Source of the DNA: Sanghuangporus weigelae
Taxonomy: Eukaryota > Basidiomycota > Agaricomycetes > Hymenochaetales > Hymenochaetaceae
Assembly: GCA_033182465.1 (NCBI GenBank)
Contig: CP137321.1
Coordinates: forward strand, 2,046,001 to 2,110,000
Reading direction: 5' to 3'
DNA: 64,000 bases
Position numbers and translations under genes: made by a program. The notes beneath the pieces were generated by a model that searched no databases, was not told where the DNA came from, and was given only the letters and a program-made list of their open reading frames with translations. Positions within the stretch are counted from its first letter, which is position 1. Every line of letters begins with the position of its first letter. This document shows, one piece after another, positions 12,240 through 24,424 of this stretch.

Positions 12240-14996
12240 CAATGTAAGCAGGACCTTCAAAGCCGGTGGCTCATCGTTCCGTCCCTCGCAATCGCTTCTC
12301 CTCGGTTCCATGTTTCTTGACAGATAACACGAGCTCCCCTTCAGCTTTCTCCAGCTGACCTGTCCGACTCCTGGATGCGGGCGCAGGTTCACATTCTGCT
12401 AGAGACCTAGAGGAAGAAAGAAACATAGATACGGGCATCCCGGCGGCCAGAGCACCGGTGGCGTCAAGTTAGCACTTCGTTTCTTCTGCCCAAGTTGAGC
12501 TCGAGGCTCGCTTCCACGCCATTGATCAGATTTTCGGTAAGATATGTCCAAACAGGAGATAGGGGGTAAAAAAAGTAGAGAGCATGCCCCGCACACTTGC
12601 CGACCAGCGAACATTGAATGGATCCTACCTGACAAAGTGGAAGAAGAGAGGGACAGAGGAACCAAGGATAACATAATAATTCGGAGGATCCATACCAGGG
12701 CCAGGGATAAGTTTAAATGGAAAAGCCATGCAACAAAAGTAGCGAGCCTCGAGGCTTGTAATTCATACGTGTTGAAGGGAAGAAAAGGTGGTAACGAGGT
12801 CGATGCATCGGTGACAATGAGGAGAGAAAAGGGAAAATGAAAATCCACACGTACACGCATGGCTTGCCGTTTAGATGCCTCGACGTCGGGCGCGGTGTGG
12901 AGTTGGAATAACTATATTCACCATCAGGGACGCGTCGGGGCGCCACGATGAAACCTTCGTAACATTGAGTCGCTAGAGCAAAAACGTGTTGCCTTCACAT
13001 CATTTAGTTGTCTCCTAGCCTGGAGCCACTAGCGAATGACCTTTCAACTGTCGGAAGTAAGTAAAACATTTCGTAGCCTCGATTACCAATTGTTTATCCT
13101 CGATCATAGGTACGCTCGTCCGTAGACCCAAAAGGCTTGCACGGACGCACGTAAAATTGCTGAGGCAGAAAGTTGCCGCGGGAAGGAGAGAGGCCCTAGG
13201 ATGCCGAAACCAGAATCCCTCGATCTTCAGTCAGGATAGGGAGTTACGCAAGCCGATTGCTATAACCTAGTTTTGCATGCGTGATTCCCGATCTACAGCG
13301 TTAACGTTTGACGGGCGAGCGAACAGAAGCGGGGACTGGGAGACGTGCGTGCGCCACGGGGAAGATGTCGCGATGACAGCGATGACCTACTCAATTCCCG
13401 AAGCACCGGCGTAGTATCCTCCTCTGGCACTGGCACCCCTTCCCGTTGTCTTCAGAGCAAGTAATCCAGCTGCGTCTCTTTGTGCACCGTTGTCCAGTGT
13501 CCATTAAGGGAATGCAAACAACATGCCTAGCCAAACTTTGTACTCCGACTCCGAGAGAATCTACCTTCGAGTCTTCCGAGTCTTCCTTTTCTCATGACAA
13601 AGGGATTGGCGAGGATACGCTTGTCGCTCACAGAGAGTTTGTCTAGCATGTGTTCTTCAGATAGACCTCTTCTGAGTGGATTAGACAGGGTGTGTTCATA
13701 AAGTATTGAAAGGAGCCAACTCTTTTAGTGTCGCGATGACCATGGCGATATAACCGAGGGAGCCATGGAATACAACTAGAAGTTGCTAGGCAAATCATTC
13801 GTCCAAATACTTACGTTTCTTGGCTATCGTGAGTTTGGGACGGACAAGTCGGACAAGTCGGCATCAGGGAGAACGTTCATGTCTGCATCGAATTAACAGC
13901 CAACCAGCACATCCTGAAGTTAGAAAATCTTGCACTGTTTCCAAAAACCGGAAATAAGGATGGATTCGGTTTGGAGATCAAAATGAAAGGGGTCCGGAAG
14001 CTGAGTTTGTTGAGAAGAAGACAGGAAGAAGAACCGTGGATCTAAGTCAATCCTGCTGATCATTTGTTCCCAATCCGTCTTTCCCTTTGACCACGAGCTT
14101 CCTTTAACCAGCAACGCTTGTCTCATCCAAACCAGAAGTTTTTAGCTGGGATCCACTCTGCAAGGGGGTTCTATGCTCATGCGTGCTCGTCGTCACCTTC
14201 AGCTCCGAAAGCTTATCATCTGGACCATGCACGGGTGAACGTGAATCGCCGTTGCCACTATGGTGCAAAAGCGGAAATAGTGACCCAGGGGAAGAACGAC
14301 AATACGTTCCCATCTCTCTCAAGATGGATGCAGCATAACTAGTACTGGTGCTGTTTGCCGCAAAGGGGACTGCTGTTTGGTGGAGAAGACTTGCAAATGC
14401 GGAGAGAATTTCCGGATCAACGGAGAAAGAGAGATTGATTGTGCTCGCTTTTTCGCTCGCGAGTTGAAGCTCAAGCTGCCCCAGAAGAAGGTAGTATTGA
14501 CTGTCCGCTAGCGCAGGGCTATCAACGGTTGGTCACTGTGACAGATGTTCGTGAGAAAGTGTGCCTCCTTATTACTTACGAGTCGGCATTAGAACACGGC
14601 CTGACTGGACTGGACACGCCGCTCATCCTCTGAGCAGCTGCTTCTTCTATTGATGAGAAATGCCTTCTCGTCTTCTCGACCAATTTGGGTGTTCCCTTCA
14701 TCCTCGAGTGCACAAACAATCCTATTTCGTAATTCCTAGGGGCTCGTCCTCCACGGAACTATTTTATTTTCCTTGCAAACCTTATGTCCGCTCCTTCCTG
14801 CTTACTTTGACCCACAAAAAGCAATCTATGCATATATCTTCCCTCTCGATCTCGGTATATTTATCTACCCCTCGATTCACTACCGATTCACCCGCCCCCG
14901 CCCCTCTCCCGTCTGTCTGTATTTCAAAGCCAGAGGCGTACAGCCCCCTAACTACTCCTACCTAACGCAATAATACCCTCTCGTCCTCGCTAAGCA

Positions 14997-16493
14997 ATGT
15001 CTGAAGCCGCTATACCAGAAATCAACTACGGCCTCGTCGTCGGTCCACTCCTCATTGGCACCGTCGTCAACGCTTTCGTGTTCGGGGTCTGCTTCTTGCA
15101 GTTTCTCGACTACTTTGCCGCGGGATACAAGGACGACTGGAAGCTCGTCACGCTCCTTGTATGGGTCACTATCATCGACATATATCAAACAGGCTCGACG
15201 GTCGCGTTAATGTGGTATTATATCGTTGAGAACTTTGCCAATGTCGCTGCCTTGGCTACGGGTCCCTGGACATATGCGTCGCTCCCCATCTTCAGTACCC
15301 TGTGAGTATCAATCCATTCGTGTGATACTTCGAATGCTGATTCGTATCCGCAGAGCATCCGTGCCCATCCAGCATTTCATGGCATGGCGTATCATGCGAT
15401 TCTCGAAGCAAGTCTGGCTGTTCGTCTTCATTTCGATTCTTTCGCTTGGACAAGGAGCACTCGCATGTGCATCCGCAACGATGGGGCTGCTGTCGCCGAG
15501 CATCGCATCGCACGTGAAGATCATCCCTGTAGCGGATGCATGGCTGGCCACGTCCGTCGCATGCGACCTCAGCATCACGTACGTATTTTTCAAGACATAT
15601 TGTTACTGCTTTGCGATATATTGACTTGTTTGATTTGGTGTACAGCATACTCCTGCTTTACTACCTCAACAGGAGCCGGACAGGATTCAAGAGTAAGGAA
15701 ATCAAGTCTCCTTGATGAGATTAGCTCCTAATCAGACTGGACGATTTGCAGAGACCGACTCTATCATCTTCCGACTCTCTCGCATAACAGTGGAGGCGGC
15801 GCTTCCCGTATCAGTCCTTTGCGTGCGTGTGCTTCTCGTCTTCTCAGCGTGATACATGTCGTGCTAAAACAGAACATGTCCTTTTTCGGTGATCACCGCA
15901 CGCTTCCCTTGCTCTTGCTTACAGATCTTGGACCTCGTCTTCCTCACTACCATGCCGAACTACAACCTCCACTTCATGTGCGCCATGCCGGTCGGGCGAT
16001 TATACACGTGAGTTTTTCGGCTTTTTTTAAATGGAGAATAATATCTGACGGACGGATTTTCTTTATCCTATCTAGTAACACGCTTCTGACCGTAAGTACC
16101 TAGTCGGCTTGCCCCAAGTACCGACGAGAAGTTGTTCCCTTACTGATCAAATAACTTCTTTTCTGCTTTTTTACCAAATCAGACCCTGAATGCTCGCGAG
16201 AGTCTAAGGAAGACGATGGAGAGCAGCGTGCACAATAGCTACCAGCTTGGGGTGAGTCCTTCGTCTCCCTTTGGCCACTGAGGAGAATCTTTTCTTATCC
16301 CACATGCATACAGTCACGTAATTTGACTGGACGGATAACCGGCGGCCGTGCGACCGAGGTGCACATCAACGTCGAGCAGGACGTCCAGCTCGACCAGATG
16401 AAGAGCATCCCGACCTTCAGCCAGTCTGGCGAAGAGTTTTACTCGAGCTCGCCGTCATCGATGGCGACGGACGACAAGCGCAATTTCGCGTAG
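14997..16493 (+). CDS. DUF6534 seven-transmembrane protein
   Basis: Membrane protein of a family that is strongly expanded in Agaricomycetes and has unknown function; the fold resembles an orphan receptor or channel. Eight exons (14997-15301, 15354-15578, 15646-15692, 15752-15822, 15925-16007, 16076-16091, 16183-16251, 16314-16493) give 331 residues. Hydrophobic helices are visible from YGLVVGPLLIGTVVNAFVFG onwards (six to seven in all), including WVTIIDIYQTGSTVALMWYY and a last one followed by PNYNLHFMCAMPVGRLYTNT, a signature of this family. The C-terminal tail TLNARESLRK and beyond is cytoplasmic-looking and Ser-rich. One exon is only 16 nt. The start follows a C/T-rich promoter tract and gives the canonical N-terminus. 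Confidence 0.9.
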
Positions 16494-17460
16494 TCCACTC
16501 ACTCCCCCTCCTCTTCATTCCTTCTTTCGCATCCCGTTCTTTTTTTGTTTTCGTTTTCGAGTTTGCTTTTGCCTCGGCTTTGCCTCTCCGTTGCTTTCGT
16601 TATGATTCATCATGGATCCTCCACCTGCCTTTCCTTCCTTTCTTGCACCCGAACCCGCCGTTACCCCAACCGACCATTGACCATTCAACATATTCACACC
16701 TCATGATGTTCTTCCTCTCTCTTCTTCCTTCTGCCATTTCGTCATTGACTCCACCATTTTCAAAAGTGGGCACCAGCTCGTTGCCGTGCCGTGTAGAATT
16801 ATACATACATACATACCATCTTCATATGATATGAGAAAAAGTGAAAGAAAAAAACTTCACATATATCCTTGTTTCGGTAGAGACATACGCATATCCTTTT
16901 CTTGAGCAATTTTTTCAAAAATCTCCTGTACGCGTATATACATAATGGATATTACGTAGATCCATTTACACACAGACATACAACAGACTCGAAGAGGGTA
17001 GGGGTTTTCGTTAGTTTTTTTTTTCTTGTTGACTTCCGTTCGTTCTAGTCCTACTCTCTTTTCGTCTAGAAGCGTTCTTCACCGCTTGTTACCCTTCACT
17101 TTCATTTCTACTACTTTCTTTGGACACTTCCCCTCTTTTAGATTCCACCCTTCCCTTCATACACACCTTTTTTAGTAATGAAGCCGGATTGGAAGGGCTG
17201 TAGAGTAGATAGATAGAAAAAGTCGCTTCCATCTGCACGATGTGTTTCTATAGGCAGACAAATATCAATCATCAACGCATCTATGAAAAGAGTTTCTAAC
17301 GAGGATGGCTGTCTTATGATGAGAGGACGGGTGCAACCATGTGGATCTGACTTCCCAGGTGAAAACGAAAGCGACTCCCGACTCGAGGAAGTCTGTTACA
17401 GACTTGATTAGGATTAGACGCCGGGGGTCAAGCTTTAGTAGGGAACTTGAAAACATTCAG

Positions 17461-17490
17461 ACGGACAGACAAACAGACAGACAGAGACAG
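17461..17490. repeat. Imperfect (CAGA)n microsatellite
   Basis: Run of CAGA/GACA units with small interruptions. Confidence 0.7.
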
Positions 17491-17596
17491 AGACCGAGAT
17501 TCGTGATACAATACATATACATATAATGTATACTGTTGATTACGATTTTGCGTGGAGTACCGGAAAACCCGAAGAGAAGATGAATAGAACAGACTG

Positions 17597-17620
17597 TTCA
17601 TATTCATATTCATATTCATA
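17597..17620. repeat. Microsatellite (TTCATA)4
   Basis: Four perfect copies of a hexamer. Confidence 0.9.
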
Positions 17621-18132
17621 AGAACTTTAAGTATATATGTATGAAGGTTACTTAAGTATATAACCTTCTTCGAGAGAGCGCTTAAACGCAGATTGAAGGA
17701 AGACTCGAGCTCTCTTGCTCTTTGCTCGACGGAATAAATAAACGTTCGGTATCGACGTCGATATCAGATTATTCTCAATCTTCGATACGCTGCTCACCCT
17801 CGATATCATTATTAATATCTCAATCCAAAGCAACCGAGGTAATATAGTTTATCCAATATCGACGTCGACATACAGGACCCGCATTATCCGCAGAAGTACT
17901 AGTACTTATGGCCATATCTCTAATAATCCACATACCAACTAGGAGATAAGCAAACCAAATCGCATCGCAGATAAGTGCTGTAACCTGGGAAATATAATCA
18001 CCGAGCAGTGGGCGCAGATTCAGATTCCACGGATTTAAGGCTGTCGTCACGGGCAAGGGACTCGGAAATCAAGGAGGAGGGAAGGGATCAGACGGTAGCG
18101 GAGGAATTATACCTGCTCTGTCGACTAACCTA

Positions 18133-18167
18133 ACAACCAGCCAGCCAACCAGCCAGCCAGCCCAGCC
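18133..18167. repeat. Imperfect (CCAG)n microsatellite
   Basis: CCAG/CCAA tetramers repeated with single-base changes. Confidence 0.7.
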
Positions 18168-19145
18168 GACTAGTTTCTTTGAGGCTTCCCAAAGCTCATT
18201 TTAACGTTTATTGAGTCGTGCGTTACAACTGTGAAATTCGATACATAGGTGGTATCTGGCTTACTTGGACCTGATGTCGTTGCTGGGTGAGACACGCATA
18301 TGCATGAGTGAGGATCCAACGGGCCGCGCGATCCTCCGAACGAACGAGAAGCACAGACAAGTGATATCTTCTTGCTGGCTCTCATTGAGGGTTGATTTTG
18401 TTTTGCAGGCACCGGTACCGGGGAGAAGAACCTCGGTAGGACACTGAAAGAGAGGAAGAAGACACCGTCCTTCGCGATTCGGTTCTGTCGTCCCATATGC
18501 ATGTCTTGATTCTTGAGAGATCATGGCGTGAATGCGCATGATGCGGCGGCGTAAGGAAAACTTGTCTCGGCGAACCGGGATATTAGGCGAAGTGGAAGAC
18601 AGGAGGGGCAGACAGACAGGATAAACTGCCATCCATTCGGAAACAGAGTTCGATAGAAGGTGTTAAGCTCCCGGGAGGGGCGGAGGGGAGATAATCCTCC
18701 TCGTGTGCTTCTTATGATGTGGAGAGGGATCGGTGATGATGATGATGTCGATGGGGATGATACTGCCGGGGCTTACGATTGGACCGGTGAGTAGAAAATC
18801 AAGGCGGATGCCGCGAGTATGATCCCGAATGACGAGCTTGCCAATGAGTAGGAGGAGACATTTCTTGATCTTCTGCTAAAATTCAGAGTTCTTCTCTTCT
18901 TCGGGCTTTCCGCCAGTCCATCTTCCCAATCTTTTCATCCACATCCGTCGTCTCTTTCGGTCGGCGTACTGATCAGATATAAACACGAGGAAATTAAAAG
19001 CCAGACGAAGCTTATAGACTCCTTTCGCGACGAGAGCTTCTTCGTCCTGAGAGCTTCTTCCTTCCTTCGTCAGCCGGCTTCCTCTTCCATCGCCTGCGCC
19101 AGACTACTAAAATTCTGACATTCGAACGGAAAACGTCCTCATGTT

Positions 19146-19170
19146 CGTACGTACGTACATACATACATAA
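19146..19170. repeat. GTAC/ATAC tetranucleotide repeat
   Basis: GTAC units pass into ATAC units, forming an alternating purine-pyrimidine tract. Confidence 0.7.
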
Positions 19171-20350
19171 CTCACGATCTGTTCGCTAGTTACGTCCATG
19201 ACAGGTGCATGCAGGCGCACGAACACGCGCAGCGCAGAATCTCCGCACCACCACAATACATACACGCGTAGTGCAGAGGAGTGACCTTTCCGTCCATTGG
19301 CAATACATAAGCAGGGTCAGAACTGTGTACATAGCCAAGAATTAAATAACCATTTCATTGGGTATTTCAGGCGCCGCAACACGTTGCAGAATTTCGTGAT
19401 CCAGGCCCCACAGATTATTCAAAAGCCAGGGCGGGGGACGGAAGGGACGGAACAACAGGAGACGAGGAGAAGCGAGGCGCGAGGATGGGCGCTACCGCTA
19501 AGTATTATTCCAAAATCATTTTGAAGCGTCGAGATCAATAAAGTAGCAGCAAGAGAATAAAAAGCCTCCGAGGAGGCGCTGGTGTGTCCAATTGTGTCCC
19601 TGGGTGCGTCTACATTGCACCAATTTTCCCGGTTGAGTAAATCGAATAATTTGTAAAGCGCTTATGGTGCTTGGTACGTGCAGGGAAGCCAAACGACAAC
19701 CAGAGCTAGAAGGTTGATCCCGACTCGGAATAAATATAAGGGCGAGGATATTGGAAATAATTCTTTCTCGACGTATACGCCTAGGCTGCTTTTTGTTTTA
19801 CAAATTGGATTTTGCCTGTAAGCGACCATACATACATACAGTAGTAGAGAGAGAAAAAAAAAATCACATTTCGTCGAGAACGCCGTCCGCTAGTGTGAAT
19901 TGTCGAGGGCCCCCCGCGTCTACCCGGGTTTGCCATCACGCTGTTGATGGATTCGGACGGACGAAAAGTCGTCCAACAGCCTAACTGTATAGGACAGCAA
20001 GCGCCCTCGCGCAAGTCGAAGAAGTCGAGGTTACTTATAAATATCCTGGTATCAGAAAACTCCTCGATTGAATTTGTTACTGTATAATTGGTCTTGATTT
20101 TTCGTTTTCGTCCCAATTTCGTGGTCGAAGTCTTCTAAGGGCCAGCTCCAACCAACTATTTGCCGTCGTCACTTCCGTTGGGTGTTGAGTGCCGAAAGAA
20201 GGATTGTGATACGGCATAAGGACCAATCATATCATGTCCTTCGACAGAAAAAAGGACCAAGAGACGGCTTAAAATTTGCTTCCAGAATCTCCGTCCCTCT
20301 TTCTTCCCTTCTTCTCCTCATCCCTTCACTCCACACACACGCGTCGGCGT

Positions 20351-20481
20351 TCACATCATCCGACGCTTCTTCGCCGTTCGCGTGTAATGCGCGAGCACCC
20401 ATTCTCGATCGGCCGTCTCTTGCTCGATCGTACCCTGCCGGATTTCATATGCTAGATCCCATCCATTTTTTTTTAACGTTT

Positions 20482-20512
<31 letters not shown>

Positions 20513-21925
20513 TCGAGTTGAGGAGACACCAAGGGTAAGTCGAAGGGCGGGATAGAAGACGAGGACGAGCCCAGGAGAGAGAGGGTAAGCGCGCACGGAC
20601 GGGCAGACGTACGTAAGTCAGTAACGCAAATCAGGTAAGCACAAAGTTTCAAGAAGTGAAGGGAAGACGGAAGAAAGTGTGCGAAAAATCGAGATACAAA
20701 AGCGGATGGAAGAGCGTGCCGAGGACAGGTTTTAAATAATGATCGCATCAAGTTTATATATGTACACCCAAGTATGAGTGAGTGAATGGAAGAGTAAGTA
20801 GAGATGGACCAGAGTGGACGTACGCTTCATCTCGAATCGGGGCCCTACTTCCGCTAACTGCACGTCCTTGTGTGAGGTCTTCACGAAGACGTGGTGCCTA
20901 GGATACCAGGCGGAGAAGTCAGTCGCCAGGAGAAAGGCATTGAAGTAAGCAAGGAGGGAAGATGAGTGTGGGTGTGCATGGATCCATAATGGAATCCAGC
21001 GGAAACTGCTAGGCGTACGAGACTCACCTAAACGAAATAAAGTCATTCTGGTTCGCAAACGTCATGACGCGCTTGCTGTCCTCCTTCGGCACAGGGAAGA
21101 GGTACTTGAGTATATCTCCGACGCGTTCACCGAGCTTCGAAGAGAAGTTCTCGAAGATGAGGTGCGGGTACTGTTCGGAGACGGTGGATTCGCTGTAGGA
21201 GACGATGTCGTGTCGGAGCTGGACGTTGTGCAGGGAGAGGAAGAGCGTGGGCCCGTGAGGGAAGTGGGAGACGATCATTGCGTCTGCAAGCGTAAAGTCA
21301 AGGTCAGTAGGCTACTAGAAGAAGGCATCTGAAACGGACCAGGAACACCGCGATGTTCGTGCAAGAGAATCAAATCCGTCACCTCATTCGCGCGACACGC
21401 CTCCGCGAGCTCGCGCACGACGTAGTTCCCGCGGTTGATGCGGTGCGAGTTGGGGAACACCAGGCGCATCTCCTTCGCGAACTGGAGGAGCTTCGAGCTT
21501 GGGTCCCGCGACGTCGTGATGACGATTTTGGGATCGAGGATCCCGGCGCGGGCGTATTCGCTGTCGATGTGCGTTGAGGGATCTTTAGGTGAGAATCCGG
21601 ATTATTGGAGGTTAGTCGATGGCTCTGAGTCGACAGATGAGCACGCACCGTTCTGCGCCTCATCAAACGCCAAATCCTTCCCCAGGTCTCTCGCCTCGCG
21701 CCTTAACTCAGTAGGAAGCGGCCTCCCACTCGCCAATGCCTCTCTTAATTGCCGCTTCCGCTCATACGTCTGCCGTTCCTGCGCCTCGCGCGATTTGGCG
21801 TAGACGTACTCTCGTCGTTCGCGGGCTTGTCTTCGCAGCTATACCATCACGTTATTGAGCCATTGGGGATGTCGGAAGGATTGTTATTGGATGGGATAAA
21901 TGTGAAGAGGGAGATGACTTACCAT
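20351..21925 (-). CDS. IMP4: U3 snoRNP protein IMP4 (Brix domain)
   Basis: Component of the U3 snoRNP/SSU processome, needed for 18S rRNA cleavage in the nucleolus. Six minus-strand exons (21925-21923, 21838-21649, 21582-21340, 21283-21028, 20897-20824, 20451-20351) give 288 residues (yeast and human about 290). The N-terminus [14 protein letters not shown] is diagnostic, and the Brix domain follows ([60 protein letters not shown]). The C-terminus ends [10 protein letters not shown]. Two structural oddities: exon 1 is the ATG alone, and the last intron (20452-20823) is 372 nt, about six times the local norm. The gene is divergent from MSS1 across 171 bp. Confidence 0.95.
20481..20514. repeat. 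(TTTTCGG)n repeat inside the last IMP4 intron
   Basis: Four consecutive 7-nt units plus a partial one. On the transcribed strand it reads as ACCGAAA repeats, just upstream of the 3' splice site. Confidence 0.85.
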
Positions 21926-22096
21926 GATGGGTTGAATGTCAGGAGGACGCGATTTGAAGTGAAATTCGATTTTTTTTTTGTGGAAGACAAAAATAGATTA
22001 GATAGAGCGTGTGAACAAACTCTTAACATTGGGAAAAGCCGATCATCCCATCCAGCTTCAAGTCGAAGCCTTGATTCGACTCTCTCTCTGTTGTAC
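21926..22096. promoter_or_regulatory. Bidirectional promoter IMP4/MSS1
   Basis: Only 171 bp separate the two start codons on opposite strands, so both 5' UTRs and core promoters must lie here. It pairs a cytosolic-ribosome assembly gene with a mitochondrial tRNA modification gene. A T-rich run lies at about 21968-21979. Confidence 0.7.
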
Positions 22097-24332
22097 ATGT
22101 CCCTGCGGATTTCTCGTCTTCCAATCTACCTTTCTTATGACGGTCGATTAGGCGTAGCTAAAAAGCTCGGTTCCTCATTCCTGCGTGTAGCTCATCAACA
22201 TCATGCTGCTCGGCGCGTTTTTACTTCTTACAACTCTGTTCTCAACTCGACGACACACCAAAATCATAAGCATAACTATTCGAGTCTAGCTTCATCACCA
22301 TCTTCTTCATCTTCATTTGCATCCGCACCCGCGTCTGCACACATACCAATCCCCTCAGACGCTCAACGCCAGACGATCTACGCGCTCGCAACGCCTCCAG
22401 GGAAGGGCGGGGTAGCTATCATACGTATCTCAGGGCCCGATGCAAGCGCTGTGTTCGGTCGTATCGTGCGACCTGTTTCCAAGTCAAAGTCTCGTTCTCT
22501 CGCTGGGTATGATCTGGAGGGTAGAGGAAAGGGTAAAGGTAAGGAAGACGTAGGATTGGAACCGCGAAAGATGGTCCGCTGTACGGTCGTTGACCCCGTG
22601 AGTGATGAGGCACTTGATGATGGGTTGGCCGTTTTCTTCAAAGGTAAAATTTTAACTGCAATTGATCTATTCTATTCTATATTACAAGTCACTCATTGGA
22701 AGGAATAGCTCCGAACTCGTTCACAACCGAGGACGTCCTCGAGCTGCATCTTCATTCCGGACGCGCGGTCATCTCCAGTGTGCTGTCAGCTTTACAGCGC
22801 CTCTCCGTTCCGCTGCCTTCGTCCTCACAGGAACGAGGTATCTACTCAGACACAGAGGATGTACGACCATTACTGTTACGACAGGCAGAAAGGGGCGAAT
22901 TCACTCGACGCGCATACCTCGGCGGGCGGCTGGACCTTACGCAAGCAGAAGCTTTACGGGATCTAATCGACGCAGAGACAGAGGCGCAAAGGCGCGTCGC
23001 GTTGAGTGCTGCGAGGGTGGGTGAGCATTTCTCTGAACTATCATCAATTCTCTGACACGGCATTGTCCATATACACGATGAGCCAAGGCTGACGTACGAA
23101 GCAGGGAAGCGCACGAGCAAAGTTCGAGTCCATCCGCGGGGAGATAATCCGAGCTATGGCCATGACGGAGGCTCTGATTGATTTCGGGGAGGGCGAGGAC
23201 CTCGAGGAAGGCGTGTTTGATCAAGGTAAGCTTATGTCCTTGAAGTTCCTAACGTTCCAAATGAAAAGACTTTGCTAGCCAGACAGATTGTTCAGAAACT
23301 CCGCGAAACCATCGCGGGCTATCTTGCAGATAGCCGACGGGGCGAGATCCTGCGCTCGGGAATCCGACTTGCGATATTCGGACCGCCGAACGCGGGGAAG
23401 AGTAGTTTGCTGAATTACTTGGGTCGGTCGTTCGTTCTCTCCACCGTTCAGGTCCTGTGTGGTGTTAATGTGTATCGATGTATTGAAGCGGGCCGAGAAG
23501 CAGCAATCGTGACGCCCATACCTGGTACGACTCGTGACGTCGTCGAGCTCTCGGTAGACATCGGCGGGCTGCCCGTTGTAGTTGCTGATACCGCCGGACT
23601 GCGGAAGACGCAGGACGCCGTTGAGCAGATAGGCGTCGAGCGTGCGCAACAGAGGTAATATTGATTCCCATTTGCACTTTGCACTACTTACTTATGATGC
23701 AAATAAATAGAGTTGCGGAATCTGACGTTTCGCTGTGCGTGCTAAGTATACCTGATATATTGGGCCTGGATGACGGCATACCGTTACCACGCGTGCCGGA
23801 AGAGGCGAGGGAGATGATGACGCGTTCGACGTATGTTTTGCTGAACAAGACGGATTTGTGTTCGGGCGAAGATAAGCTCAGGGCGGAGCGCGCGTTGGCT
23901 GCTTTGTCGATGTCGTCGAGTGGTGGTATCTGGAGTGTGAGCCTGACTTGCGGCGAAGGCCTGGATAGGTTTTTGAGCGAGTTTGGACGGGCATTGGGTG
24001 ACAGGTAAGGGGACCAGATAAGAGAGTTCGATTTCGATTGATTGTTTGCAGATACATGTTGGGAAGAGAAGATGTAGTAAGCAATGCGCGGCAAGGGGCG
24101 CAGATGGAACGGGCACAGGAATACTTGGCGTCGTTCCTAAGAACAGGCGCGTTATCTCAGACTCATTCATTCATGGGATTGTAATAATTACTGCGGACTT
24201 CTTTCAGGGGATGTTGTTGTTGCCGCAGAAGAGCTGCGATATGCGGCGAACGCAATAGGGAAGATAACGGGAGGGATAGAGGTGGAAGACGTGTTGGATG
24301 TCATATTTCGTGAATTCTGCATCGGGAAGTAG
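22097..24332 (+). CDS. MSS1: Mitochondrial tRNA modification GTPase (MnmE/MSS1 family)
   Basis: With MTO1/MnmG it modifies the wobble uridine of mitochondrial tRNAs. Eight exons (22097-22643, 22709-23016, 23105-23225, 23279-23422, 23489-23654, 23711-24004, 24052-24146, 24208-24332) give 599 residues. An Arg/Ser-rich, acid-poor presequence ([13 protein letters not shown]...) fits mitochondrial import. The TrmE N-terminal folate-binding domain begins near [21 protein letters not shown]-domain motifs are all present: GPPNAGKSS (G1), TPIPGTTRD (G2), DTAG (G3), NKTD (G4). The protein ends FREFCIGK, with the catalytic C-terminal cysteine motif of the family. The upstream frame is open for another 116 codons but overlaps the divergent IMP4 start, so 22097 is preferred. 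Intron 7 appears to be GC-AG. Confidence 0.95.
24147..24207 (+). other. GC-AG intron in MSS1
   Basis: 61-nt intron with donor CAG|GCGCGT and acceptor TTTCAG. The reading frames on either side (…YLASFLRT and [17 protein letters not shown]…) join in phase only with this GC donor, and the result matches the conserved MnmE C-terminal domain spacing. I found no GT donor in the right phase. Confidence 0.75.
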
Positions 24333-24424
24333 ATACATGTAATATGAGTGACGTCATTGCTGAATAAACACACCGATCGATCGCCAGCCTCACCTGTCCT
24401 GTCCTTGACTACACTCCACGATCG

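Larger units (their letters stand above)
9984..14996. other. About 5 kb gene-poor region
   Basis: Between the divergent Gln-rich gene and the DUF6534 gene. No complete gene could be assembled. Two patches with coding-like composition are listed separately (10830-10988 and 11005-12060). The 12.1-14.6 kb part is rich in simple purine or pyrimidine stretches with only short frames. Just upstream of the DUF6534 start are TATA-like stretches near 14831 and 14855 and a C/T-rich tract (about 14890-14925), a typical fungal core-promoter layout. Confidence 0.4.
16494..20350. other. About 3.9 kb without a recognisable gene
   Basis: It lies between the 3' end of the DUF6534 gene and the 3' end of IMP4 (convergent). 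No frame has coding character. The region carries an unusual density of short tandem repeats (listed separately) and A/T-rich stretches. Confidence 0.4.

Noticed and set aside
12399-12860. 153-residue minus-strand frame and overlapping 98-residue plus-strand frame
   Set aside because: Both are open over the same purine/pyrimidine-biased stretch; neither has motif or exon support.
20452-20823. C/D-box snoRNA in the long IMP4 intron
   Set aside because: A TGATGC and a later CTGA are present but do not match consensus boxes, and no terminal stem is visible.
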